A stretch of DNA of 63,787 nt from Anaerolineaceae bacterium. GTDB taxonomy: Bacteria; Chloroflexota; Anaerolineae; Aggregatilineales; Phototrophicaceae. Location: contig REDR01000046.1 in NCBI GenBank assembly GCA_007693385.1, forward strand, positions 1 to 63,787. Reading direction: 5' to 3'. This document shows, in pieces, positions 26,749-36,087 of the stretch (position 1 is its first letter; every line of letters begins with the position of its first letter). The position numbers were made by a program, and so were the translations under genes. The notes under the pieces are model-generated. The model had not been told where the DNA came from. It did not search any database and saw only the letters and a program-made list of their open reading frames with translations.

Positions 26749-28686
26749 TCACGGTGACGCCCATGTAAAACGCCGCGTATTAACCGGCATTTCCAGCGTT
26801 TGTTCCGTCGCGGAATCATACAATAAACGATTAAAGCCAGCCCCGCCTACCGCCCGCTCTCCGTCGGGCGATAATACCGTATCAATCAGCGCCGGTAATA
26901 CGTCAATCGTGGAGACATCCGCGCCGGTGATCGGTGTATTGATAATCCGCATGAACGTTGGTGCGCGGGCGCCCGCGATGCTGGTCACCAGCCGGATATT
27001 GACCAGATCAACCTGCCGAACCGCTTCGATATGCTCGGACTCCAGCCTCAGCAATCGCGCCATGTTGGGCGGGTTGCTGTTCGGGTCGATCAAATACGCC
27101 TCCGCGCTATCCGCCACGTTGCGCCACGCGATCACGCGCCCGTCAGAAAGCCACGTCGCGCCATCGTAAGCGCCCAACCGGATCAAAGCGCCGGACACCA
27201 CATCATAGAATGCGATTTGCTCATTATCATCTACCACTTGAATGAGCATTGCATTAACGTTCGGCGCGTAGTGTGGATTACGGTAGCTCGCCCGCCCATC
27301 AGGGGGCAGAACCAGCGACGGCTCGCCGGATTCGCCCGCCCATTCCCCGCGCCATAAGCCGCCTTCACTGTGATAGAACAGCGCATCGCCCGCCGCATCG
27401 AACGTCAGGCCGCCCGCGTCGTCAGCCACCGCAAATAACTGTCGCGGCGCGAAATCGCCCGCGCTCATATCCACCGCCCACAGCGCCCCCTCCGCGATGT
27501 AGGCCATCCGCCGCCGGTCACGGCTGACCGCATACGCGACCACATCCTCGAAGCCGTCCGTCAGCATTTGCGGCGCGGCCTCCGGCGTGATGCGCCAGAT
27601 TTGCGTCACGCCCAGCACATCATCGCCCAGCACGAAGCCGTCCACATTCAGCGTCGTGGATGGCTCGCCGCGCTTATTGCCCCAGCCAAACGCGACGGCC
27701 TGCGCGGTGGGCAACGGTAAATTCGCGCCGGTCTGCGGGTTGGTCAGCGCTAGCCCGGAATCGCGGAAGGCGATCAACAATTCGCCACGCGGCGCCCACG
27801 TCTGCCCGCGTAGGTCGATAGCGACTTCGGCGGTGTCGATGATCGTTCCGCGTTCGTCATCCAACGTCAGGCGACGCAAGAACGCTTCATCCTCCGCGAT
27901 GTCGTCCTGACCACTCAGCCGCGTGAACACCGCTATTTCACCATCCGCACGGACGGCGGGCAGGCGATACAGGCGCGGCGGCGCTTGAATCTCGATCTGG
28001 CGATTCTGGTCGGCGAAGTCGATCAAATACAGGCCGCCGTTCTCCGGCGCGAAGATCAAGCGCGTGTTGTCCAGCCACGCCGCGCCAACCGACGACGGCA
28101 ACGCACCGGCCAGCACCATCTCGCGCCCATCGCGGCGGTAAATCCACCACACGTTATCATCAGCGCGGGCGGCCAGAAAAAGCCCATCGGTTGACCATTC
28201 CAGATGTTCCAACGGGCTGACCGCGATATTGGTGAATCCGGCCTCGTTCGATGTCAGGCCGGTGACCACCCGTGCGCCGAATTCCGTCGTGTAGGCGATC
28301 ACCCCGCCACGCGGCGACCACGCGATGGTCTGCCCGCCGCGTCGATAGGGCGGGAAGCTGGCCGTCGCCGCGTCGTCAAGACGGGTGGGGATGTCGTCCG
28401 CCCGCGCCATATCTTGAACGTATAGCCCGTCCTGCGTGCGGAACGCCAGCCAGCGACCATCCGGCGCGACGCCGAAATCAATCACGAACGCATCTTCCGG
28501 CGTGACCTCACTCACACCCCCTGCGCCGACGCCGTAGCGCTCGACGCGGCCTTCGTTGAGCAGGATATACAGCGCGTCAGGCAGGTCGAAGCTGTCGCCG
28601 TCCTCCGCGTTGACCGCCGCCAGCAATCCGGCCAGCGCCATGATACACGCCGCCAGCAGATAGACTCGCCGTGTTAATCCTCGCAT
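26749..28686 (-). CDS. Secreted TolB/WD40-like beta-propeller protein
   Basis: The 645-residue protein has a signal peptide (RRVYLLAACIMALAGLLAAVNA, cut near residue 28). The rest is a chain of about 60-residue repeats rich in W-S/P-R-G patterns such as IAWSPRGGVIAYTT, LEWSTDGLFLAARAD, QTWAPRGELLIAF and VLSPDGERAVGGAG, typical of six- or seven-bladed propellers. No catalytic residues stand out. It could act as a periplasmic or surface binding scaffold. It lies 103 bases upstream of the response regulator and 48 bases downstream of the thioesterase on the same strand. Confidence 0.75.
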   Translation of the reverse strand: MRGLTRRVYLLAACIMALAGLLAAVNAEDGDSFDLPDALYILLNEGRVERYGVGAGGVSEVTPEDAFVIDFGVAPDGRWLAFRTQDGLYVQDMARADDIPTRLDDAATASFPPYRRGGQTIAWSPRGGVIAYTTEFGARVVTGLTSNEAGFTNIAVSPLEHLEWSTDGLFLAARADDNVWWIYRRDGREMVLAGALPSSVGAAWLDNTRLIFAPENGGLYLIDFADQNRQIEIQAPPRLYRLPAVRADGEIAVFTRLSGQDDIAEDEAFLRRLTLDDERGTIIDTAEVAIDLRGQTWAPRGELLIAFRDSGLALTNPQTGANLPLPTAQAVAFGWGNKRGEPSTTLNVDGFVLGDDVLGVTQIWRITPEAAPQMLTDGFEDVVAYAVSRDRRRMAYIAEGALWAVDMSAGDFAPRQLFAVADDAGGLTFDAAGDALFYHSEGGLWRGEWAGESGEPSLVLPPDGRASYRNPHYAPNVNAMLIQVVDDNEQIAFYDVVSGALIRLGAYDGATWLSDGRVIAWRNVADSAEAYLIDPNSNPPNMARLLRLESEHIEAVRQVDLVNIRLVTSIAGARAPTFMRIINTPITGADVSTIDVLPALIDTVLSPDGERAVGGAGFNRLLYDSATEQTLEMPVNTRRFTWASP

Positions 28687-28734
28687 CGCTCACCCCTCTC
28701 CTGATGATCGTCTAACCCGCCGTCTGATCGGTGT

Positions 28735-29235
28735 TTACACGCTGATGAATCCGCAGATCGGCGCTTCCCATGTCAGCGCCTTTTGTTCGTCCAGTAGCGC
28801 ATCCAGTCGTTGCAGGATGAAATCAGGATAGGGCGACGTGCGCCGGATGCTCAAATCGGCGTGACTGCCGACGCCTTCCAGCGTGGCCGATAGCGTCTGC
28901 TTGTCCTCGTTGACCATGAAATACATGAAATGCACGCGCTTGGCGTTGCGGGCGATGATGCGGGCGTAAATGGCGACTGTCTCGCCCTCGCGCACCTCCG
29001 CCAGATAGCGGATGTGCTGTTCCAGCGCGAAGCCGCCGGTGTTGTTCTCGCGGTAATATTCGGCGGTCATGCCGAAGGATTCGAAGAACGTCCACGCCGC
29101 ATCATCGAATAGACCGAGATAGTGGCGGACGTTCATGTGTCCCATCAAATCCAGATGTTGCGCCCCGATGGTGGCGCGGCTCATCAAAGGTAGCTGACTG
29201 ATCGCCTCGACGGGGATCGCGGGGATGCGCGGCAT
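28735..29235 (-). CDS. Hotdog-fold (4HBT-like) acyl-CoA thioesterase
   Basis: The 166 residues show the 4-hydroxybenzoyl-CoA thioesterase pattern: HLDLMGHMNVRHYLGLFDDA with the active-site Asp near the N-terminal end, then GGFALEQHIRYLAEVREGETV and KRVHFMYFMVN. Such enzymes split acyl-CoA thioesters. Specificity cannot be read from the sequence. GGAGAG lies before the ATG. It is 21 bases downstream of the LutB-like gene, so they probably share a transcript. Confidence 0.85.
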   Translation of the reverse strand: MPRIPAIPVEAISQLPLMSRATIGAQHLDLMGHMNVRHYLGLFDDAAWTFFESFGMTAEYYRENNTGGFALEQHIRYLAEVREGETVAIYARIIARNAKRVHFMYFMVNEDKQTLSATLEGVGSHADLSIRRTSPYPDFILQRLDALLDEQKALTWEAPICGFISV

Positions 29236-29256
29236 GGTGGTTGTCTCTCCTGTGGT

Positions 29257-30711
29257 TTATTTCTTGCGTTCGCGGTTCTGCTTCCACCAATCGCGGAATG
29301 GTTGCGCGGCGAACGGCGGGAAGTCCCGCGATTCCGTCCATCCGTCGAATGGTGGCGGTAATTTTCCAATGCTGTCGTGCCCGCTTCCGGCGGTGCGGTC
29401 GTACACGCTTCCAGTGGTGCGGTCGCACACGCTTCCAGCGGTGCGGGCGATGAATCCGGCGGTGCGATACAGTAGCGGGTGGCTGAACGTGTAGCCGAAG
29501 CCGGTCATCGCGCCCTGCCAGATCAGCTCTTGCTCGTCCTGTAGATCGTGCCGCAGTTTCAGCAACATATCCGGGATGTTGATGTTCACCGGACACGCGG
29601 TTTGACACGCGCCACACAGCGAACTGGCGAACGGCAACGGGACGGCGTTCGCTTTGCCTTTGAATAGCGGCGTCAGCACTGCGCCAATCGGCCCCGGATA
29701 CACCCCGCCGTAAGCGTGCCCGCCGACGTTCTGATACACCGGACAGGTATTCAGGCACGCGCCGCACCGGATGCAAGCCAGCGCCTCCGCGTATTCACTG
29801 CCGTAGATGTCGCTTCGGCCATTATCGACCAGTATCAGATACAGATGCTCCGGCCCGTCGTTCTCGTCGGTGCGGGCAGGGCTTCGCACCGCGTTCATGT
29901 AAACCGACATCTGCTGGCCGGACGCGCTACGACAAAGCAACTGGTACAGCGTCAAGAAATCCTCCCATGTCGGGATGACCTTCTCGATGCCGACGACGGC
30001 GATATGCACGGGCGGCAGGCCGGTACACAACCGCCCGTTGCCCTCATTGGTCACGGTGACGATGTGGCCGGTCTCCGCGATGATGAAATTGCCGCCGGAA
30101 ATGCCGAAATCGGCGGCGATGTATTCGCCGCGCAACGCTTCACGGGCGAACGCGGTCATCTGCTCCGGCGTGTCGGCGTGCGGCATTCCGGCCTGTTGCA
30201 TCAGGATGTCGCGCACCGACTCTTTGGTGTGGTGCATGATCGGCATGGTGATATGGCTGGGACGATCTCCCGATAGTTGCACCACGTATTCGCCCAGATC
30301 AGTCTCGATCATGCGGATGTCGTGCGCTTCCAGAAACGGCACCAGCTCGATCTCCTCCGTCACCATGCTCTTGGCTTTCACGCCGCGCCGCAAGTCGTGG
30401 CGTCTGCAGATGTCGAGAACGTGGCGGTTGGCTTCGTCGGCGTCCAGCGCCCATAGCACCGTCCCGCCCTGTGCGCTGATGTGCGCCTCCACCTGTTCCA
30501 GCAATTCGGGCAGGTCGTGCAACCCGCGCAGGCGTGCCGCCTGTGCCTGTTCACGCAGGCGGGCGCGGTCAGTCGTCTGGTTCATGCTGGCTTCCCGCGC
30601 AACGTTGGCGCGTACCGCCCCACGATCCAGCGCCGTTTGCAGTCCAATATCTTCCAGCGCGATCAACGCTGATTGATAAAACTGGTTTGGATCATTAGCT
30701 GGCCGTCCCAT
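29257..30711 (-). CDS. lutB: LutB-like iron-sulfur protein with LUD domain
   Basis: The 484-residue protein has an N-terminal LUD domain and a ferredoxin-type region with Cys313, 316, 319, 323 (CIRCGACLNTCP) and Cys366, 369, 373 (CGACQTACP). This matches LutB, a subunit of the L-lactate-oxidising LutABC complex. The ATG at 30711 has AAAGGGGAT before it; an open frame runs 45 codons further but lacks such a site and enters the repeat at 30741. LutA and LutC are not adjacent, which is unusual. Near the C-terminus three 8-residue repeats (423-446, consensus RTAGSVYD) come from a 24-base DNA repeat and are not typical of the family. Confidence 0.85.
   Translation of the reverse strand: MGRPANDPNQFYQSALIALEDIGLQTALDRGAVRANVAREASMNQTTDRARLREQAQAARLRGLHDLPELLEQVEAHISAQGGTVLWALDADEANRHVLDICRRHDLRRGVKAKSMVTEEIELVPFLEAHDIRMIETDLGEYVVQLSGDRPSHITMPIMHHTKESVRDILMQQAGMPHADTPEQMTAFAREALRGEYIAADFGISGGNFIIAETGHIVTVTNEGNGRLCTGLPPVHIAVVGIEKVIPTWEDFLTLYQLLCRSASGQQMSVYMNAVRSPARTDENDGPEHLYLILVDNGRSDIYGSEYAEALACIRCGACLNTCPVYQNVGGHAYGGVYPGPIGAVLTPLFKGKANAVPLPFASSLCGACQTACPVNINIPDMLLKLRHDLQDEQELIWQGAMTGFGYTFSHPLLYRTAGFIARTAGSVCDRTTGSVYDRTAGSGHDSIGKLPPPFDGWTESRDFPPFAAQPFRDWWKQNRERKK
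29382..29453. repeat. 24-base tandem repeat within the LutB-like gene
   Basis: Three units, 29382-29405, 29406-29429 and 29430-29453, share the core CGCTTCC-G-GGTGCGG-CG, with a partial fourth to 29470. The period is a multiple of three, so it adds 8-residue repeats without breaking the frame. Confidence 0.85.
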
Positions 30712-30740
30712 GACATCCCCTTTCTGCTGATTGTCGTCGG

Positions 30741-30763
30741 GGGGCATAGCACGGCTACGCCCC
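30741..30763. repeat. Dispersed palindrome copy, reverse orientation
   Basis: GGGGCATAGCACGGCTACGCCCC is an imperfect palindrome; read on the minus strand it gives GGGGCGTAGCCGTGCTATGCCCC. It lies in the 70-base gap between the LutB-like gene and the transaldolase/PGI gene on the same strand. Confidence 0.6.
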
Positions 30764-30781
30764 TGTATCGCCCGATGACGC

Positions 30782-33655
30782 CTAACTGCGGCGGTCTTCG
30801 GCCACGTTGATTGAATTAAACATCCGTCCCAGCCCTTCGACGACATCGCCGGTCAGGTGGATGCGGAATACGCGCCGTTTGCGCTTCTGTAGCGCCTCCA
30901 GATCACCGGCGGCCTGTGCGTCGCATAGCACGCCGAACGTGTACGGCTCGCCCGGGATTTGCAGGTCAAGCGGATGGCTGGCCGTGATCTGCACGAAAAC
31001 GCCGTTATTACTGCCGCCCTTGTGCAGTTGGCCGGTGCTGTGCAGATAACGCGGTCCATAGCCGACGGTGACGGCGCGTTTGGTCGCCATCCGCAGACGC
31101 CGCCGCACCTGTTCCAGCACTTCCATGATCTCGCGGCTTTGCGGCAGATAAGCCAGCAGAGCGAAGTAATCGCCCGGACGTGTACCGGCGAATTGCGCCG
31201 CCAATAGCTCCGTGCGGCTCTTCATGTTGTAGCCGTGAGAGTTGCACAGTTCGCGCAACGAGTTCAGCGTGTTATCGCCGACGAACAGATTGACGTTGCC
31301 GCCGGTGATGAACGGCTGTGTCTGTGGCAATGCGCCGTGTTCGACGTAATGCGCGAGTAACTGCTTGGTGTTCTCTTTGCTCTCGGTGACGTTCGGCTCA
31401 TCGAACGGGTTAATGCCGTACATCTTGCCGATAACCGCCGTCGCGTATTCCCACCGGAAGAACTCCGCCGCTACCGCGTATTTATCATCCATCAATAGCG
31501 TGATGCGCGGGTGTCCGGCTTCGCGCAACGTGCGCACACCGGCGTCAATGCTGGCGTTGGCCGGATCGTCATTCACCTTCAGATAGATGAACGTGCGGTC
31601 ACTGTCGTATTCGCCCGGACGCCCGATAGAGTCACCGACGACGGGCACGATCCCCTGATTTTCTTTGCCGATGCTCTCCGCGACCAATTGCTCGATCCAG
31701 TGGCCGAGACTGGCGACGGAAGGGCTGGTGAAGATGGTCAGCTTGTCGCGTCCGGCTTTGCCCAGCGCGGCGATGGCCGCCCCTAGTGTCAGGCCGGGAT
31801 TGGTCTCCTCCGGTACGCCTTCATCACACATCTCGATCATCTCCACCGCCGCGCCCCAGAAGCGATCAATGTCGATGCCGATGCAGGCGGCGGGCACCAT
31901 GCCGAAGTAGCTCAACGCGCTATAACGCCCGCCGATGTCGGATGGGTTGATGAATATATCGCGGAAACCGGCCTGTTGTGCCTGCGCTTGCATGGCGGTG
32001 TCGGCGTCGGTGATGGCGATGAACTGCTCGCCATTTTTGCCGGTCTTGTCGTAGAAATATTGATAGAAAGAGCGCGTCTCCACCGTCGAGCCGGACTTGC
32101 TGGCGACGATGAACAGCGTCTTATCCAGTTCGATCTGGTCTTCCACGCGCTTGACCTGCGCCGGATTGGTGCTATCCAGCACGATCAACGCCGGAAAGCC
32201 TTCCGCGTTGCCGAATGTATCCATCAGCACTTCCGGCGCGAGACTGCTCCCGCCCATGCCCAGCAGGACGACATACCACCAGCCCGCGCCCTTTAGTCCG
32301 GCCTGAAACGCCTTGACCTTCTCGATGTCGATGGTGTCGCGCACGTCCAGCCAGCCCAGCCGGTTCTGAATCTTGTTGATGGTCGGGCCGCCATCTTTCC
32401 AGATACTGCCGTCATGATTCCACAGCCGCCCGTTGAAGCTGGTATCGCGCAGGCGCTTCAGCGTCTTTTCATACGCTTCGGCGTGGATTCCCAGCGCGGC
32501 ACGCTGACGATTCGGCGTGTGGGTGTCTAGCATGGTGCGCTTGGTTTCCACCTGACCGATGAGTTCATCGAAGGACTGCATGAAGGCGTCCACGCCGTCC
32601 GCTTGCAGGCGGTTGGTCACTTCGTTCAGGTCGATGCCGACTTCGGCCAGCGTCCCCAGCAGATACTCCGCGTCGTCGATGCCGTCCAGCATCGTCTCGC
32701 GCTCGGCGGTGCCGTGATCGATGAACGCGGCCAGCGTATCCGGCGGCAGGGTGTTGACGGTATCCTTGCCGATCAGCCCATCGACGTATTTCGTATCGGG
32801 GTAGGTCGGATTCTTGGTGCCGGTGGACGCCCACAACGGACGCTGTACCGTCGCGCCCGCCTCGCGCAAGGCGGCGAAGCGCTCCCCGTAGAACATCTCT
32901 TTGAAGCGCTTATAAGCCAATTTCGCGTTAGCGATGGCGGTCTGGCCGAGTAGCTTGTTGTTGGACTGGATGCGCGTCACGTCGCCTTGCATCTTGGCCG
33001 CGTGGATGTTGTTGTCCAGAATGTTATCGACCATCGTATCAATGCGGCTGAGGAAGAAGCTCGCCACCGATGCCACATGATCCACCGGATCGCCTGCTGA
33101 ATGCCGCTTCTCCAACCCGCGAATGTACGCCTCCGCGACCTGCATGTAATTCTCGACGGAGAAGATCAGCGTCACATTGACGTTGATGCCGTCGGCGATG
33201 CTCTGCTCAATGGCGGGGATGCCCTCCGGCGTGGCCGGAATCTTAATCATCACGTTGGGGCGCTCTACCGTGCGGAATAGGCGCTTAGCCTCCGCGATGG
33301 TGGCGGTGGTATCGTGTGCCAGCGCGGGCGATACTTCCAGACTGACGTAACCGTCGCGGCCATTGGTGCGATCATACACCGGACGGAATAAATCCGCCGC
33401 CGCCTGAATGTCCTGAATCGCCAGCCGCTCGTAGATCGCTTCCGAGTCCATGTCCAGCAGACCACTGATGAGTTCATCATAATCGGATGTGTTACCGATG
33501 GCTTTCTGGAAGATGGACGGGTTCGACGTGACACCGACCACGCCTTCCGCGTCGATCATGCGCTGAAATGTGCCATCCTCTAGTAAACGACGCTGGATGT
33601 TGTCTATCCAGATGCTTTGTCCGTACTGTTGCACGTCAACCGAAGGGTTTGACAT
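30782..33655 (-). CDS. Bifunctional transaldolase / glucose-6-phosphate isomerase
   Basis: A 957-residue fusion. Residues about 1-370 are a transaldolase ([14 protein letters not shown], Schiff-base Lys138 in [22 protein letters not shown]). Residues about 400-957 are a phosphoglucose isomerase-like SIS protein with [29 protein letters not shown] and a C-terminal basic region. The fusion joins the pentose phosphate pathway with glycolysis/gluconeogenesis, interconverting sedoheptulose/erythrose sugars and fructose-/glucose-6-phosphate. TAAGGAG lies 7 bases before the ATG. Such fusions are known in several bacteria including Chloroflexota and cyanobacteria; this is from memory of the family. 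It begins a minus-strand run with lutB and the thioesterase. Confidence 0.94.
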   Translation of the reverse strand: MSNPSVDVQQYGQSIWIDNIQRRLLEDGTFQRMIDAEGVVGVTSNPSIFQKAIGNTSDYDELISGLLDMDSEAIYERLAIQDIQAAADLFRPVYDRTNGRDGYVSLEVSPALAHDTTATIAEAKRLFRTVERPNVMIKIPATPEGIPAIEQSIADGINVNVTLIFSVENYMQVAEAYIRGLEKRHSAGDPVDHVASVASFFLSRIDTMVDNILDNNIHAAKMQGDVTRIQSNNKLLGQTAIANAKLAYKRFKEMFYGERFAALREAGATVQRPLWASTGTKNPTYPDTKYVDGLIGKDTVNTLPPDTLAAFIDHGTAERETMLDGIDDAEYLLGTLAEVGIDLNEVTNRLQADGVDAFMQSFDELIGQVETKRTMLDTHTPNRQRAALGIHAEAYEKTLKRLRDTSFNGRLWNHDGSIWKDGGPTINKIQNRLGWLDVRDTIDIEKVKAFQAGLKGAGWWYVVLLGMGGSSLAPEVLMDTFGNAEGFPALIVLDSTNPAQVKRVEDQIELDKTLFIVASKSGSTVETRSFYQYFYDKTGKNGEQFIAITDADTAMQAQAQQAGFRDIFINPSDIGGRYSALSYFGMVPAACIGIDIDRFWGAAVEMIEMCDEGVPEETNPGLTLGAAIAALGKAGRDKLTIFTSPSVASLGHWIEQLVAESIGKENQGIVPVVGDSIGRPGEYDSDRTFIYLKVNDDPANASIDAGVRTLREAGHPRITLLMDDKYAVAAEFFRWEYATAVIGKMYGINPFDEPNVTESKENTKQLLAHYVEHGALPQTQPFITGGNVNLFVGDNTLNSLRELCNSHGYNMKSRTELLAAQFAGTRPGDYFALLAYLPQSREIMEVLEQVRRRLRMATKRAVTVGYGPRYLHSTGQLHKGGSNNGVFVQITASHPLDLQIPGEPYTFGVLCDAQAAGDLEALQKRKRRVFRIHLTGDVVEGLGRMFNSINVAEDRRS

Positions 33656-33795
33656 ACTGACTCCTTAAAAAGCTCGCAATTTTATAATGTTAGCGTGATT
33701 AACCGGCGTGTATTGCCGGTCAGGTTGTCTCTATTATATCAGCGCACGGCATATTATACCGCACGCATTTTAGCGCGAGTGGTCAGGGGATGCTG

Positions 33796-34233
33796 TTAAT
33801 AGCGCATATCGCGGAAACGTTCGCCGGTGTGTTGTTTGATGACCGCGAACGCCTCCTCATAGTTGCGCCTGCCCGGTGCCGCCGCCACGATGAACGGATC
33901 GCCGAAGCTGAACAGGATGTTGAAGAAGGTCAGGTTGTGCGCGTAGATGCGGGCGCTGGCCGGTGTCTTGCGGACGCGGCGTATTTTGTCCCACGTCACC
34001 AGCGCGGTACGCCACGGGAAATAGATCACCAGCCCATCATCGCGCACCGTGAAATCCGGCGAATAGACCAGCGAATACGGCGTCAAAAATGCCCAGAACA
34101 CCCACACAATCGGATGCACCGGCAGAAGGCCGGTCAGCATCGCCAGCCCGAAGACCGCCATGAAAACCGGAAATGCCGCCTTGCCCAATTTGCTCTGACG
34201 ACATTCAATGTACGTGCCGCGTCGATCATTCAT
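33796..34233 (-). CDS. Small membrane protein with PH-like (bPH) region
   Basis: The 145 residues have two hydrophobic segments in a hairpin (AAFPVFMAVFGLAMLTGLLP and IVWVFWAFLTPYSLVYS), then a beta-rich region FTVRDDGLVIYFPWRTALVTWDKIRRV that resembles bacterial PH domains of YdbT/YvbH type. Function is unknown. Its ATG lies 3 bases upstream of, and overlaps the 3' end of, the S9 peptidase gene (8-base overlap), so translation is coupled. The protein could be a membrane partner of that peptidase; this is speculative. Confidence 0.65.
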   Translation of the reverse strand: MNDRRGTYIECRQSKLGKAAFPVFMAVFGLAMLTGLLPVHPIVWVFWAFLTPYSLVYSPDFTVRDDGLVIYFPWRTALVTWDKIRRVRKTPASARIYAHNLTFFNILFSFGDPFIVAAAPGRRNYEEAFAVIKQHTGERFRDMRY

Positions 34234-36064
34234 GCTTTGCCCCCGTTCGCGTCTGTTCAGCGATCACATCGGCCACCCAGCGCAACGCCAGCGCCATGTG
34301 TTCGACCTTTTGTGCGCCGTCCTGATCGGCAGTCTCGAACCAATGCACGCGGATCGCCTTGCCCGCTTCGCGCATGGCCGCCTCATAGACGCGCATCTGG
34401 CGCGGCGGACAGCGCTCATCATCCGCGCCCTGTATGACCAGCACCGGCACCGCCACATCATCAACGTAGCTGATCGGCGAGCCGTTGCGGTGAATCTCTG
34501 GCTGATCGTCCGGCGTGCCACCCCACAGCGAGCGATGATAGCCGCGCAGGGCTTCCGGCATGTCGGCATACATCAGCCGCCAATCCGCGATAGCCGCCTC
34601 CGCGATGCCGCCCGCCCACAGATCGGCCTGCTTGCCCAGCGCCTGCAACGCCAGATAACCGCCATAACTGCGTCCGGTGATGAACACGCGCTCCGGATGC
34701 GCGATTCCGGCCTCCACCGCCCACCGGCACGCCGCCGCCAGATCGTCCACTTCGCGGTGGCCGGGCATTCCGGCGATGGCGTATTCAAAATCGCGCCCGA
34801 ACGTCACCGAGCCGCGATAGTTGACCGACAACCACGCGAAGCCATGATCGACCCATGCGCCCGCGTCCGGCTGGTAACTCTCGGTCATGACCGCCGTCGG
34901 CCCGCCGTGCGCGTGGACGATCAACGGGAAGCGCCCGTCGCCCTCCGGCGTACACAGCCAGCCCTGCACCGTCGCCCCGCCGCTAGACGTGAAGCGCACC
35001 GACTGCCACGCCCGCCCACGCGGGGCGGATTCCGCGCCGAGCAATACCCGCGCTAACGCGCCGTCCTGCGGATTCAGCGCGACGGCGTATGTCGGATGCG
35101 TCGCGTCCTGCCAGTGGGTGATGATGTGTGCGCCGTCCGGCGTGATGTAGCTGTTGCTATATGTGCCGCCCGCGTGATCGAGCCGCGTCAACGTGCTGGC
35201 GTCCAGATCGTACACGTACAGCCGATAGACCGCCTCGTGCAACTGACACAGCAGAATTCGCCGCCCGTCCGCGAACCACGCTTGCGGCGTCACGCTCCCG
35301 TGCATGTCGTCTAGCGGGATGTCGGTGCGGTCATTCGTGCGTAAATCCCAGATGGCGGGGCGCTCTTCGCCGCTAACATCGGTGCTACACAGCACGCGCC
35401 CATCGCCCGCGATAGGGGCGAAAGCCAACGGTTGCAGACTGCCTTCCGTATCGCGCAGGACGCGCACCGGCGCGGCGCTATCGCGCAGATCAAACGCCAT
35501 CGCGCAGAAGTCGCCGTCGGCGCTCCCTTCTGTCGTGCCGATCACCGCGTATCGCGCATCGTGGCTGAGTACCGGGCCGTATGTCGTCGCGTCCGTCCGG
35601 TACAGCAGGTCGGGCGCGGTGGGGATGGCGTCAGCCTGTAGCGTATACACCGCGAAGCCGTCCGCAGACGCTACCGCGAAGCCGATCAGCGCCCCGTCCA
35701 TGCTCTGGCTGAGGCTGAAAGCGTGATAGGGCGGCAGATCGGGTGTGATGTCCTGACGCGGCGTGTTCACATCCCCCGCGAACGGCACGCGAACCCACTT
35801 GCCCGCGCCATCCGCGCCCGCCTGATGATAGTAGATATATGCACCATCCGGGCTGATGCCGCCGAACGACACGCCGCCCGCCGCGTCAGTGATGGGCCGT
35901 CGTTCGCCGTTCGCCACGTCCCACGCATAAAGCTGATAGACGCCGCTTTCGTCGCTGATGACCAGCCCGTTTCGCGGGTTGGCCTGTGCCATCTGCGTGA
36001 GGAAGTGCGGCGCGGCGAAGCGCTTCCGCCACGTCGCCGACGGCGATAAGTCCGGCTGGTGCAT
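34226..36064 (-). CDS. S9-family serine peptidase (prolyl oligopeptidase-like)
   Basis: The 612 residues contain an N-terminal beta-propeller (repeats such as DESGVYQLYAWDVANGERRPI, ISPDGAYIYYHQ) and a C-terminal alpha/beta-hydrolase. The catalytic triad is Ser466 (GRSYGGY), Asp549 (IQGADDERC) and His589 (VEHM). Enzymes of this type (acylaminoacyl peptidase, POP, DPP-like) cut small peptides; which type this is cannot be told. No signal peptide is seen, so it is probably cytosolic. It is 23 bases downstream of pepF on the same strand, suggesting joint peptide breakdown. Confidence 0.92.
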   Translation of the reverse strand: MHQPDLSPSATWRKRFAAPHFLTQMAQANPRNGLVISDESGVYQLYAWDVANGERRPITDAAGGVSFGGISPDGAYIYYHQAGADGAGKWVRVPFAGDVNTPRQDITPDLPPYHAFSLSQSMDGALIGFAVASADGFAVYTLQADAIPTAPDLLYRTDATTYGPVLSHDARYAVIGTTEGSADGDFCAMAFDLRDSAAPVRVLRDTEGSLQPLAFAPIAGDGRVLCSTDVSGEERPAIWDLRTNDRTDIPLDDMHGSVTPQAWFADGRRILLCQLHEAVYRLYVYDLDASTLTRLDHAGGTYSNSYITPDGAHIITHWQDATHPTYAVALNPQDGALARVLLGAESAPRGRAWQSVRFTSSGGATVQGWLCTPEGDGRFPLIVHAHGGPTAVMTESYQPDAGAWVDHGFAWLSVNYRGSVTFGRDFEYAIAGMPGHREVDDLAAACRWAVEAGIAHPERVFITGRSYGGYLALQALGKQADLWAGGIAEAAIADWRLMYADMPEALRGYHRSLWGGTPDDQPEIHRNGSPISYVDDVAVPVLVIQGADDERCPPRQMRVYEAAMREAGKAIRVHWFETADQDGAQKVEHMALALRWVADVIAEQTRTGAKHE

Positions 36065-36087
36065 GTGATGAATGCCTCTCTCTGTCG

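Noticed and set aside
29102-29776. Minus-strand frame with basic repeats (RVRPHHWK-like)
   Set aside because: It is the 24-base repeat of the LutB-like gene read in another frame and overlaps both lutB and the thioesterase.
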